Origin: Granulicella sp. dw_53
GTDB taxonomy: Bacteria; Acidobacteriota; Terriglobia; Terriglobales; Acidobacteriaceae
Assembly (NCBI RefSeq): GCF_018449545.1
Contig: NZ_JAAVUR010000001.1
Span: 124,001-188,000 of the forward strand
DNA: 64,000 bases
Reading direction: 5' to 3'
Positions 15,929 to 24,919 of the stretch are shown here, piece after piece (position 1 is the first letter of the stretch; each line of letters begins with the position of its first letter). The notes beneath the pieces are model-generated. The model had not been told where the DNA came from and searched no databases. It worked only from the letters and a program-made list of their open reading frames with translations. Made by a program: the position numbers and the translations under genes.

Positions 15929-18649
15929 ATGTTGACGATCTCCAAACCGCTTTCCGCATCGCAGGCGCAGACGTACCACGCCAAGGAGTTCACGTCTGCC
16001 GAACAGAATTATTGGAAGCAAGACGATCGGAGTTTGGGCGAGTGGCATGGCAAACTGGCTGAAAAGTTTGACCTTGCCGGGCCCGTGAGCGAGGAACACT
16101 TTGCGCGGCTCGCCGACGGCCAACACCCTCATACTGCCGAGCAGCTTGTACGTCATCGCATCGTCCAGGAGTACGAAGGCGCGGATGGGAAGACCGTCGC
16201 GCCGGTAGAACATCGTGCCGGTTGGGACGCCACATTCTCCGCGCCCAAGTCGGTTTCACTCACCGCGCTCGTCGGCGGCGATGACCGGGTGCGGGACGCG
16301 CACCGGGAAGCGGTGAACGTCGCTTTGAGCGAACTGGAAAGGTACACGCAAGCCCGCATCGGCGGCAACCACGCCGCCGAAACCACCGGCGAGTTCATCG
16401 CCGCGAAGTTCGAGCATGACACCGCGCGCCCCGTGGACGGCTACGCCGCGCCGCAGCTCCACACTCACGCCGTCATCTTCAATGTCGCCGTGCGCGACAA
16501 CGGGCAGACGCGGGCCTTGCAGGAGCGAGGCCTGTTTGAGTCACAGCAGTTTGCGACCGCCGTGTATCAATCGGAACTGACCTATCGCCTCCGCAATCTC
16601 GGTTACGAGATTGAACCGGGACGCAGTGGCGCACCGGAGATCAGAGGCTACTCCCAGGAGTATCTTGATGCCTCCAGCCCCCGCAGCCAGCAGATACGCG
16701 AGCATCTGGAAAAGACCGGCTATCAGGGGCCGGAGGCCGCACAGATCGCCGCGCACTCTACCCGTGACCGCAAAGAAATTCACTCGCCCGCCGAGGTACT
16801 GGCCGCTCATCGGCAGATCGCCGCTGAATTCGGCAACCAGGCCGACCAAGTGGTGAGGGAAGCGCGGAGGCGTGGTCAGGAATATGCGCCCGAGCATGAC
16901 CGGGAGAGTTCGCAACAGATTGCACGGCAGGCTGTCACCTATGCCCGCGACCGCAGCTTTGAGCGCGAAGCCGTCACCGACGAACGCGAGCTTTACCGCG
17001 ATGCTTTGCGGCGCGGCATGAGTGAAACAACGTACTCGGAAGTTCGCGCCGGGTTTGAGGCTCGCATTGCCGCCGGGGAGTTCCAGCTTGTGTCCGGCCA
17101 GAAACACGACTCAGGCCGGAGCTTCACGACCGCCGAAACGATCCGCGCCGAGCAAGAGATCCTGCGCCGGATGCAACAGGGGCAGGGTCGCGCCGAGCAG
17201 ATCATGTCCATACAAGCCGCCGTCGCCCATACCGAAAAGCAGCAGCATCTCAATGCCGGACAGCGGTCTGCCGCCGAGGAGATTCTGACCTCGCGCGATG
17301 TCGTGCAAGGGCTGGAAGGGAGGGCTGGTGTCGGAAAAACGACCCTTTTGAAATCGGTACGTGAAGCAGCCGAACAACGCGGCTATGTCGTCGAAGGCTT
17401 CGCCCCGACATCCCGCGCCGCCAACCAGCTCCGCGACGCCGGGATCGGTGCCGACACCCTACAGGGTTTCCTTGTCCGTCCCGGCCAGCGGAACCCCGAC
17501 CGTCATCTTTACATGCTCGATGAATCCAGTCTCGCCAGCACGAAACAGGTCCGTGACTTCCTCGCCAAACTCGCATCTAGCGACCGCGTGTTGCTCATCG
17601 GAGACACCCGCCAGCATCAGGGCGTCGAAGCGGGCAAGCCCTTCGAGCAGTTGGTCAACGCCGGGATGAAGGCCACCCAGCTTGACCAGATCGTGCGTCA
17701 ACGCGCCGCCCCGGAGCTGCTGAAAGCGGTCGAGCATCTGTCGCGCGGCGAAGTCGCAGAGGGCGTCGCCCTGTTGGAACAACAGGGGCGCGTTACGGAG
17801 ATTGCCGATGCACAACAGCGCATCGCGGCGATTGCGCGGAGCTACGCCGCCAACCCGGACAACACCATCGTCGTCTCGCCCGACAACGCCTCGCGCCGTC
17901 AGATCAATCAAGCCGTGCGTTCCGAATTGCAGGCCCTTGGCGCAGTCGCTGTAGAAGATCATGCGATGCGCGTGCTCGCGCCGCGTTCCGATATGACTGG
18001 AGCCGACCGTACCTGGGCCGCTCGCTATGCGGTGAATGACGTACTCTACTATCCGCGTGGCAGTCAGGACATCGGCATTGAAAAGCAGAGCTATGCGAAG
18101 ATCATTGCTATCCAACCCAAAGACAATCTGCTGACCGTTCAGAAAGAGGACGGAACAACTACCACTTACAACCCTGCGCGGTTATACGGCGTGACCGTCT
18201 ACCGCGAGTTGGAACGGGAGTTTGCTGTTGGCGACCGCTTGAGCTTCACCGCGCCGTCAAAAGAGTTGGGCGTTGCCAACCGCGACCTTGGCACCGTGGA
18301 ACGCATCAACAAATACGGCCAGTTCTCCGTGAAAATGGACAATGGGAAATCCGTCAGCTTTGACGCCAATCGGATGCGGCACTTCGATCATGGCTACGCA
18401 GTCACCAGCCACAGTTCCCAGGGACTCACCGCAGATCGGGTGTTGGTTAACGTCGATACCCATACCCATCCCGACCTGATTAGTTCGCGCTTTGCGTACG
18501 TGTCCGTCTCACGCGCCAGCCATGATGCTCAAATCTTTACTAACAATGCGGCGTCACTGAGTCGCATTGTTATCCACGATATCAGTAAGACTGCGGCGGT
18601 GCAGATTTCTCAATCCGTCGTAGAGCCGGGATTGGAACAAGCGCTCTAA
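15929..18649 (+). CDS. MobF-family relaxase-helicase (TrwC/TraI-like)
   Basis: Bifunctional protein of 906 residues. The relaxase domain (1-300) shows candidate catalytic tyrosines Y16 and Y28 and the metal triad H163, H178, H180 in FEHDTARP and PQLHTHAVIFN. A helicase domain follows with Walker A GRAGVGKTT at about 465-473, the MLDESSL motif II, and the late YAVTSHSSQGLTADRVLV region near the end. It nicks oriT, stays covalently attached, and unwinds the strand for transfer. The presence of both domains and normal length suggest an active protein. Confidence 0.93.
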   Translation: MLTISKPLSASQAQTYHAKEFTSAEQNYWKQDDRSLGEWHGKLAEKFDLAGPVSEEHFARLADGQHPHTAEQLVRHRIVQEYEGADGKTVAPVEHRAGWDATFSAPKSVSLTALVGGDDRVRDAHREAVNVALSELERYTQARIGGNHAAETTGEFIAAKFEHDTARPVDGYAAPQLHTHAVIFNVAVRDNGQTRALQERGLFESQQFATAVYQSELTYRLRNLGYEIEPGRSGAPEIRGYSQEYLDASSPRSQQIREHLEKTGYQGPEAAQIAAHSTRDRKEIHSPAEVLAAHRQIAAEFGNQADQVVREARRRGQEYAPEHDRESSQQIARQAVTYARDRSFEREAVTDERELYRDALRRGMSETTYSEVRAGFEARIAAGEFQLVSGQKHDSGRSFTTAETIRAEQEILRRMQQGQGRAEQIMSIQAAVAHTEKQQHLNAGQRSAAEEILTSRDVVQGLEGRAGVGKTTLLKSVREAAEQRGYVVEGFAPTSRAANQLRDAGIGADTLQGFLVRPGQRNPDRHLYMLDESSLASTKQVRDFLAKLASSDRVLLIGDTRQHQGVEAGKPFEQLVNAGMKATQLDQIVRQRAAPELLKAVEHLSRGEVAEGVALLEQQGRVTEIADAQQRIAAIARSYAANPDNTIVVSPDNASRRQINQAVRSELQALGAVAVEDHAMRVLAPRSDMTGADRTWAARYAVNDVLYYPRGSQDIGIEKQSYAKIIAIQPKDNLLTVQKEDGTTTTYNPARLYGVTVYRELEREFAVGDRLSFTAPSKELGVANRDLGTVERINKYGQFSVKMDNGKSVSFDANRMRHFDHGYAVTSHSSQGLTADRVLVNVDTHTHPDLISSRFAYVSVSRASHDAQIFTNNAASLSRIVIHDISKTAAVQISQSVVEPGLEQAL

Positions 18650-18924
18650 CGGTCGATGGGATGAGCCTCCTAGGAGGGGTTTGTAAAGGTCCAGTGTGGC
18701 GCATAGTCCCGCATCATTCGACTGCGCAGCAATGTGTCGACTAAAGCATTTCTTGACAGCTCTAAACGTTTACTGCCTTTGCGCGCTCTCGATCCCGCTA
18801 GATGTATGATTTCAGCGGGCTACACTGCATCATTCCAGACCGTGGCGACCAGGATCAGCGCCAATTACACTGCGATCCCGGTATATGAAGACAGATGCTT
18901 CGCACGCTCTCCGAGCGCCCCGCA

Positions 18925-19596
18925 TCATTTCGATAACAGTCCGTGAAGCTCAACTGGCAGTTGAGAAGGTAATGACTTGCTCGCAATCGCGCTTAAAAGC
19001 TGATATACGCGGCTCGTATTTCCGTTTGGGATTTCACCGCCTTCGACCGTGAGGTCTAAACGTTCAGCCCGTTCACACGCTTGTCTTACCGTGGCAGGAG
19101 GGTAGTGCTCCTCCTTCAGATTGGTTTTGTTGTACTCGCCGAGAATCCTCCGCAGAGCGGATTCCACCTCCGCCGCATTTCCTAGGGCCGCCACTGCTGC
19201 TTCATCCACATGGTGCAACAATAGCCAAAGCTCAAAGCACGGTTTACTGAGTGCAACCTTAACACCTTGATCTGCCGCTTCACGCAAAGCCTGAAGGAAG
19301 CCTCTTAGATGAGTCCCTTGAATTACGTGATCTGTGTCCAGCAGCATCCAACGCTCGTCGTCCTCCTCAAAACCGTAGGCCAAAAGGCGTTGCAGAACGT
19401 ACTGCGCTACGGAACTCCCGTCGTGTGGGGTTGGTATGACGTGAATCTTGACTCGCGTCAGCCGGAAAAAGCTGAAGTATTGCGCTGGAGCATAGGTATC
19501 GTCGCAAGCGATGATAAAGAGGCGATCATCTCGAAGGCTGGCGGGGTCTTTATCTCTTGTCGGAATTGGCCTCGGTTGTCGATTAAACAAACTCAT
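18925..19596 (-). CDS. rloB: RloB-like (AbiLii-type) TOPRIM protein
   Basis: Protein of 223 residues of the RloB family. Diagnostic segments are LLDTDHV (the TOPRIM DxD pair), SKPCFELWLLLHH (the most conserved RloB motif) and the C-terminal SRVYQLLSAI. The N-terminal motif, normally an EG-x-TE pattern, reads ACDDTYAPAQYF here, so the usual first acidic residue is changed. It overlaps the upstream ATPase gene by 4 bp. RloA/RloB pairs (AbiL-type) are abortive-infection defence systems in which RloB is the presumed nuclease effector. Confidence 0.78.
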   Translation of the reverse strand: MSLFNRQPRPIPTRDKDPASLRDDRLFIIACDDTYAPAQYFSFFRLTRVKIHVIPTPHDGSSVAQYVLQRLLAYGFEEDDERWMLLDTDHVIQGTHLRGFLQALREAADQGVKVALSKPCFELWLLLHHVDEAAVAALGNAAEVESALRRILGEYNKTNLKEEHYPPATVRQACERAERLDLTVEGGEIPNGNTSRVYQLLSAIASKSLPSQLPVELHGLLSK

Positions 19597-20966
19597 GATG
19601 TATGCACCGTCTCAGCAAGCAAACGGTCCAGATCACCTAAGAAGGGCACTGCTCCGAAACGACCCTTCAGGTAGTGCTTTCGAATCTCTAGGTCTTTCCG
19701 AACATTGAAATCAGTAAGCGAGTAAAGCCGGGTTGCAGAGGTCGAATCTTTCTCGGCAAACCATATCTCGTCGCGCCGCAGAAGATCCAAATCCAATAAG
19801 CTCGATTCATGAGTTGTGATGATGACTTGTGCTTGGCATCCACTGCACGATTTCAGATAAAAATTTACGAACTCCCAAACGAGATTAGGGTGCAAACTTC
19901 GATCAATCTCGTCGATGAAATATACCTTTGTGCTGGAATGCAAGCCATGAAGTGCTGGCATCAAATTTAAAAGGCGTTTTGTACCGTCAGATTCCTCATT
20001 CAATTCAAACGGGACAATCGTGCCCGTTTGACTCTGATGAGCAGCGCGTACCGTGATTCGATAGAAATGATTTTCGCCAGAGCGCTCGATCAACAGTTCG
20101 TTTCCTTCAGTGAGTCGGACGAGAGCTGATCCTTCGTCGTCTTCAAGAAGTCCCTTTAGGACCCGCGAAACTAGATCGGGAGGCAACAGACTGCGCAACT
20201 CTTCCTCTGTAATTTCCTTTTTCGAGACTTGTAGGTGATCTACGCCAGTGGACACAGATTTCAGGAACGAGCCAGCAAACTCCAGACAATCAGGATTGTC
20301 GGCGAGATAGGGGCCAAGCTGGCCAAACGGCACGTTAGGGCCAATTAGTTCGAGCCCTTCTTTGAACCAATGGAGAACGCTCCGCAAATGGTCGCCATAA
20401 TCCATCTTGTTCAGGGTCACGTTAACTGTTGCCAAGAAGCTCTGGTTTTGGGGACCACCAACAGTCACCAGCGCCGTCAGCTTTTCCCCCAATCCCTTGA
20501 GACCGGGAGCCTCAACGGTTACTTGCCCGTCGGCATTCGTAATTCTCTCGTAAATAGTTTTCTCGCGGCCCCCGATCACCTCTGCCAGCCACTCTTCTGT
20601 GATTCGCTGGTCGTCGGTTTTGAAGCCGAACCTATACAACTTCTCAGCGGCGATGAATTGCAAATCGAAAGTAGAAGGCTCTTCCGTAGTGCCGGCAAGC
20701 CGAAATGGCTCGCGTGCTGTGCCCCTTCCTTTTTCTCTTCGCCCGAGCGCCACCGCCTTGATGTACCGCAAAGCTTTGAACAGATTAGATTTACCAGCGC
20801 CATTGGCACCGTACAAGACACCAATCCTCAATACATTTTGATCTGAGTGCGGTATAGAAGCCACATGTTCATCATGTGTTCCAGCCAGCCGGTTGCTGGC
20901 AGCCAACGAGAAGGTCTCCTCAGAGTGGAAGGATCGGAAATTGGATATGGAAAGAGAAACGATCAT
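19593..20966 (-). CDS. rloA: RloA-like (AbiLi-type) AAA ATPase
   Basis: ABC/SMC-like ATPase of 457 residues. It shows GVLYGANGAGKSNLFKAL (Walker A), EESDGTKRLLNLMP (signature-like), KVYFIDEIDRSLHPNL (Walker B plus D-loop) and ITTHESSLLDL (H-loop). This AAA15/21 architecture is typical of RloA, AbiLi and OLD-like defence ATPases, which sense infection and control the partner nuclease. The ATG at 20966 is preferred to an upstream one at 20987 because AGGGGTGA sits 5 bp before it. It is transcribed divergently from the CBASS-like operon. Confidence 0.82.
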   Translation of the reverse strand: MIVSLSISNFRSFHSEETFSLAASNRLAGTHDEHVASIPHSDQNVLRIGVLYGANGAGKSNLFKALRYIKAVALGRREKGRGTAREPFRLAGTTEEPSTFDLQFIAAEKLYRFGFKTDDQRITEEWLAEVIGGREKTIYERITNADGQVTVEAPGLKGLGEKLTALVTVGGPQNQSFLATVNVTLNKMDYGDHLRSVLHWFKEGLELIGPNVPFGQLGPYLADNPDCLEFAGSFLKSVSTGVDHLQVSKKEITEEELRSLLPPDLVSRVLKGLLEDDEGSALVRLTEGNELLIERSGENHFYRITVRAAHQSQTGTIVPFELNEESDGTKRLLNLMPALHGLHSSTKVYFIDEIDRSLHPNLVWEFVNFYLKSCSGCQAQVIITTHESSLLDLDLLRRDEIWFAEKDSTSATRLYSLTDFNVRKDLEIRKHYLKGRFGAVPFLGDLDRLLAETVHTS

Positions 20967-20991
20967 TGAATCACCCCTACGAAACATTCAC

Positions 20992-21021
20992 ACTTTAGCA
21001 CCTCGAACGCCCCATTCTCAA
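20992..21021 (-). promoter_or_regulatory. Putative promoter of rloAB
   Basis: On the minus strand TTGAGA (21021-21016), an 18-bp spacer and TAAAGT (20997-20992) precede rloA by about 25 bp. It lies about 17 bp from the palindrome at 21038-21058, so the two divergent defence operons could share control. Confidence 0.45.
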
Positions 21022-21037
21022 CTGCCAGTCGCGTCTT

Positions 21038-21068
21038 ATCTGTGAAAAAATCACAGATGTGCTATACT
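21038..21068 (+). promoter_or_regulatory. Palindromic operator and -10 box of the CBASS-like operon
   Basis: ATCTGTGA-AAAAA-TCACAGAT (21038-21058) is a perfect 8-bp inverted repeat placed 4 bp before TATACT (21063-21068), a good -10 box. The repeat covers the position of the -35 element, which is otherwise poor. This suggests repression by a dimeric regulator, or activation by a protein replacing -35 contacts. No dedicated regulator gene lies beside it. Confidence 0.55.
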
Positions 21069-21143
21069 TCAGTCCTTACCTGCACCTGGGGATCGCGTCG
21101 CCAGCGGCACACCAAAGGGGCAAGGCGGAGACGGAGGTATGAC

Positions 21144-22061
21144 GTGTGGAATTATGTAATCTCCCATTTCGACAGGTTTCTCAAAGAGCTGGAGTTGTCA
21201 CCGGACGATCGGAAAGACGCTGACGGCAAGGCGGAACGAATTGCCCGCTCACTTTTTGCAAAGTATTACCCGAACAAGCTCATCTTCGATTCGAGTTGCT
21301 ACGTCAAGGTCGGTTCGTATGGGAAGGACTGCGGTTCCAGCAACCATTCCGACCTGGACATGCTCTTTATCCTTCCGTGGGACGTCTACACCCGTATCAA
21401 CACCGTGTCTGGCAATGGGCAGTCCCAATTGCTCCAGGAACTGAAGGCCCCGCTTCTCGTCACCTTCCCGAGCACACCACTCAAGGCTGACGGCCAAATT
21501 GTCAAGGCACCGTTCAAGAGCTATCACGTTGAGGTCGTCCCGGCCTTTCGTATGCTCGATGGCACTTTCCTGACGGCCCATACGTCCGGTATGGGAAGCT
21601 GGAAGATCGCAAACCCGGTTGAGGAATATAAACAGCTTCATGCCGCGGACCTCGCCACCCAAGGGAAGGCGAGGCACCTTACAAAAATGCTGAAGGCATG
21701 GAAGTACGATTGCAACGTCGAATTGAAGTCTATTTCACTAGAGGTCCTTGCTGTCATTTTCGTGAATCAATGGCAGTTTCGGAGCCAGACAGTCTTTTAC
21801 TACGATTGGATGGTGCGCGACTTCTTCCAGTTCCTGCTCCTATACGTTGACGGCAGGACACGGGTACCAGGTACTGAAGAGTGGATCGAACTTGGGGATT
21901 GCTGGGGAACGAAAGCCCAGTCTGCGTACGCCCGCGCCGTGAAAGCCTGCGAATTCGAGAAAGAAGATAAACCGTACTCGGCCACCCTTGAATGGCAGAA
22001 GATCTTCGGTACAACCTTCCAGGGGACGTCAATGTTGCTCGGGGCGTTGTTGCAGGCATGA
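21144..22061 (+). CDS. CD-NTase (CBASS nucleotide cyclase)
   Basis: Nucleotidyltransferase of 305 residues from a GTG start with GGAGG 6 bp upstream; the frame is open further upstream, but that part overlaps the promoter. The active-site pattern is SYGKDCGSSNHSDLDMLFIL (GS...DhD), and a third acidic position is in YHVEVVPAF, Glu rather than the commoner Asp. On phage infection such enzymes make a cyclic di- or trinucleotide that activates a downstream effector. The next gene, overlapping by 4 bp, is a SLATT membrane protein, a known effector class. Confidence 0.85.
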   Translation: MWNYVISHFDRFLKELELSPDDRKDADGKAERIARSLFAKYYPNKLIFDSSCYVKVGSYGKDCGSSNHSDLDMLFILPWDVYTRINTVSGNGQSQLLQELKAPLLVTFPSTPLKADGQIVKAPFKSYHVEVVPAFRMLDGTFLTAHTSGMGSWKIANPVEEYKQLHAADLATQGKARHLTKMLKAWKYDCNVELKSISLEVLAVIFVNQWQFRSQTVFYYDWMVRDFFQFLLLYVDGRTRVPGTEEWIELGDCWGTKAQSAYARAVKACEFEKEDKPYSATLEWQKIFGTTFQGTSMLLGALLQA

Positions 22062-22621
22062 GTGTCGGTCCGGAGCGCGAATACATCCTCGGCACAGCGC
22101 GGGAGCTGTATGGCCGCGTCGTCTACACTCATAAAACTCACGAGCAGGAACGCGAGATTTGGGCAGGTAAGGCTTGCACGATGAACCGCATCAATATCTT
22201 GCTTACCGCGCTCACCACAATGTTCGCTGTCGTATCGGCCGTTATCAAGCCCGCATGGGCCCTAATCTTGACGGCTCTGTTCGCTGCGGCCACAGCTGCG
22301 TTTGCCCTATATCAATCTGGATTCGATCCCGTAGGAAAGGAAAGTCAACATCGCGTCGCAGCCAAAGAACTGCTATGGATACGCGAACAGTTGCTGCTGC
22401 TCATTACTCAGTGCCATATGCCAACTACTGAGACGAAACAGCTTGAACGTGCGCTCGAAATCATAACCCGCGAAGTCACCGCTGTTTACAAATTTGCCCC
22501 GAACACCTCTCCACAGGCGTATGCAGCAGCAGATCACATGATCAAACGGGGCCACTTCACCTTCAACGACGATGAGATTGATGCAATGCTGCCGGCGAAT
22601 CTACGCATAAAGCAACCGTAA
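22058..22621 (+). CDS. SLATT-domain membrane effector
   Basis: Protein of 187 residues with two closely spaced membrane helices (NILLTALTTMFAVVSAVI and ALILTALFAAATAAFALY) flanked by helical regions, including HEQEREIWAGKA before them. This is the layout of SLATT (SMODS-associated two-transmembrane) effectors, which are thought to form pores and kill the cell when they sense the nucleotide signal. The start codon overlaps the CD-NTase stop (ATGA), so the two are translationally coupled. Confidence 0.8.
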   Translation: MSVGPEREYILGTARELYGRVVYTHKTHEQEREIWAGKACTMNRINILLTALTTMFAVVSAVIKPAWALILTALFAAATAAFALYQSGFDPVGKESQHRVAAKELLWIREQLLLLITQCHMPTTETKQLERALEIITREVTAVYKFAPNTSPQAYAAADHMIKRGHFTFNDDEIDAMLPANLRIKQP

Positions 22622-22651
22622 TTTATCCAACACCAGTTAAAGAGGCGACAG

Positions 22652-23461
22652 ATGGAATTCTCGAGAAAAGAGCAGTTAGCTTCAACTGTGACCGCACTGG
22701 ACGAACATAGGAAGTTCGCGGACAGCATCAGAAAGGCGCATCAGAATCACTCGGCACAGACAAGCCAGCTTCGAGGTCTATACGAGGAAGTCGACAAACT
22801 CACCAAAAGCAAGTCTGTGGTACCTCCGTCCGATCTGCTGGTCGAAGTGGTCAACACGCAGATAGCGGATGCCAAGGCACTCATATTTCGCGATGCTTAC
22901 CTGGATCGTTTGAAATCCTTCGTGCCTGCTGGCGACAACCCGAGCTATCCGGATATCCTGCTATCGCTTCGAATTCTTCAACAGGCCAGCGAACGTTTTA
23001 CTTCGATGTTGGAGGTGGAAACCGACAAACATTCCACTACAGGAACTGAGCTTCAGACGATCGCTGCTGCTTTGAGAGTTGCCGAGCAGGATGAGATTGA
23101 CTTCTATACCGAGGACACCAATGACGAGGAACCAGAGAGTTCCGAGATGGATGAGAATGAGGATTCGGCAAGCGAAGAAGATGATAGTGACGCTACTGAT
23201 TCGGACGATGCTGAGGACGAAGAAGAGGATTCCGAGCCCGCAGAAGAGGATGTCGACAGCGACGAGAATCAGACGGACGAGTATGACGAGTACATTCGGA
23301 AATCTGAGGTGAAAGCAAAGGTCGACGGCCTTATATCAGAAACCTGGTTCAAAAAGTACGATGATGTATTGCTCTTCGATTTTGAGAAACTAGATCGAAT
23401 TGGTATCCCTTTATACGAGTCCCCGAGAGATGGAATTACATTCGAGCCACATCAAAAATGA
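22652..23461 (+). CDS. Acidic coiled-coil protein of unknown function
   Basis: Protein of 269 residues; I recognise no family. Residues 1-140 are helical with coiled-coil character. Residues about 150-215 are an extremely acidic Asp/Glu/Ser tract, likely disordered. The last 50 residues, around SEVKAKVDGLISETWFKKYD, look folded again. AAGAGGCG precedes the ATG, 30 bp after the SLATT gene, and the stop overlaps the next gene by 4 bp. It is clearly part of the operon and coupled to the nuclease-like gene. The acidic tract could mimic DNA and hold a nuclease in check; that is inference. Confidence 0.6.
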   Translation: MEFSRKEQLASTVTALDEHRKFADSIRKAHQNHSAQTSQLRGLYEEVDKLTKSKSVVPPSDLLVEVVNTQIADAKALIFRDAYLDRLKSFVPAGDNPSYPDILLSLRILQQASERFTSMLEVETDKHSTTGTELQTIAAALRVAEQDEIDFYTEDTNDEEPESSEMDENEDSASEEDDSDATDSDDAEDEEEDSEPAEEDVDSDENQTDEYDEYIRKSEVKAKVDGLISETWFKKYDDVLLFDFEKLDRIGIPLYESPRDGITFEPHQK

Positions 23462-24834
23462 TCAAAGACTCCAATGTATTCCCACAATTGCGGCAGCTCG
23501 AAGTAGATTTCGTCATCCCTCGTCTCGTGGGCGATTTGCCGCTCTGCATCGATCCCTTTCTTCTCTTCAAGAGCCGCGATCCTGAATTACGGACGCTCCA
23601 TACCAGCATTGTCGAGCACTTTGCGGACGGGGTCAGCGCGATTGCCAAAGCCGACGAGTTAGGGGCCAAATACATCTTAGATTTTCCCGAAGTGGCGGAA
23701 ATTGGTTTCGGATACGGCGCGAGCGACAAAAGAGGGTCTGGACTAGGCAAGATCCTGACGACTCTTCTGATCGGCTCGCTGAAAGTGTCGCCGGCGATTA
23801 TGGAGCGTGGCATCAGGCACGTCGAAGAAATGCAGCTAATCTCGCCTGGAATAGGGCCGGATCGAGTAGGCGACATCGCCTCGAACATTCTGAAGGAATA
23901 CTTGATTCGATATACTCAACGCCAGTGTGAGGTTCATAACCTTACCATTCAGTCGTTAGTCCCTATCAGCCATGTCTACGACTCAACGGAGAGATGTTGG
24001 CGCGATGGATATTATGACCTCCCGGTCAATTCTGAGGATGGGAGGGCAATTCTCTTCGTGCCTCGAAGAATAGTTCGACAACTCCCCTGGATTAACTATG
24101 ACAACTTCGTCAAGACTGAGTTTCGAGCCTATCTGGAAGCTCGGAACAGGACCGGGAGAGTGGCCGGACGCGCGCCCTCAAAGGCTGAAGTGACAACTAC
24201 AAGCCGCGTAGAGACCGCCATCATCGACGCCTATATTAAGCAACGGGAGCAACAAGCGGCAGCTGCTCAGCCGATCTTACCTCCGCTTGAAAACGGCTCC
24301 GCTGGCACAGGAGAGTCTCTATTAGTGCGTTTGGCCGCGATCCCTCCAGGACAGTCGGATGCTACAGCGTATCAGGGGCTTGTCCTCGACATTCTTACAT
24401 TCGTGTTCTGCCCAGACCTGATCGACGGGCGCCTTGAGGAACGCACGATTGACGGTACCGAACGTAGGGATATTATCTTTACGAATGACTCTGACGCGAC
24501 TTTCCTCGACTACGTGCGGACGTCCCACGATTCCTTGTTCGTGATGTTCGAGGTCAAGAACACCGACGATCTTACGATGGCCGCTCTGAATCAAGCAGCC
24601 ACCTATTTAGGCGACAGGATTGGCCGCTTGGGATACATCGTGACCAGGAAACCGCCCGGCGATAACTTGCTTCGGAAACAGATCTCGATATTCAATGATT
24701 CGAATCCCCGGAAAGTTTTGCTAATCCTTTCAGATTTTGACCTTGAGGAACTTATCAAGATCAGAATGCAGGATGTCTCCCCCATACCTTGGCTTCAGAG
24801 GCACTACAGAAGATTTCGCACTGCTGCTCAATAG
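23458..24834 (+). CDS. PD-(D/E)XK nuclease-like protein
   Basis: Protein of 458 residues of unrecognised family. The C-terminal domain (about 320-450) carries a restriction-endonuclease core pattern: Glu and Asp in GTERRDIIFTND, then FVMFEVKNTD (ExK) about 30 residues later, then a helix and LGYIVTRKPP strand. The N-terminal 300 residues, starting VDFVIPRLVGDLPLCIDPFL, resemble no family I know and may sense or bind a partner. It is translationally coupled to the acidic protein and is the last gene of the CBASS-like operon. Confidence 0.65.
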   Translation: MIKDSNVFPQLRQLEVDFVIPRLVGDLPLCIDPFLLFKSRDPELRTLHTSIVEHFADGVSAIAKADELGAKYILDFPEVAEIGFGYGASDKRGSGLGKILTTLLIGSLKVSPAIMERGIRHVEEMQLISPGIGPDRVGDIASNILKEYLIRYTQRQCEVHNLTIQSLVPISHVYDSTERCWRDGYYDLPVNSEDGRAILFVPRRIVRQLPWINYDNFVKTEFRAYLEARNRTGRVAGRAPSKAEVTTTSRVETAIIDAYIKQREQQAAAAQPILPPLENGSAGTGESLLVRLAAIPPGQSDATAYQGLVLDILTFVFCPDLIDGRLEERTIDGTERRDIIFTNDSDATFLDYVRTSHDSLFVMFEVKNTDDLTMAALNQAATYLGDRIGRLGYIVTRKPPGDNLLRKQISIFNDSNPRKVLLILSDFDLEELIKIRMQDVSPIPWLQRHYRRFRTAAQ

Positions 24835-24919
24835 TTAGGCTGGTCAAACTCTTCTCCGGAAACTTGAAGGACAGGCCGCGCTGCCTAGACTATTCCACAT
24901 ACGAGAAGACTGAGCCGAG

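Noticed and set aside
18734..18946. Small frame between relaxase and rloB
   Set aside because: No ribosome binding site, no known motif, overlaps the end of rloB.
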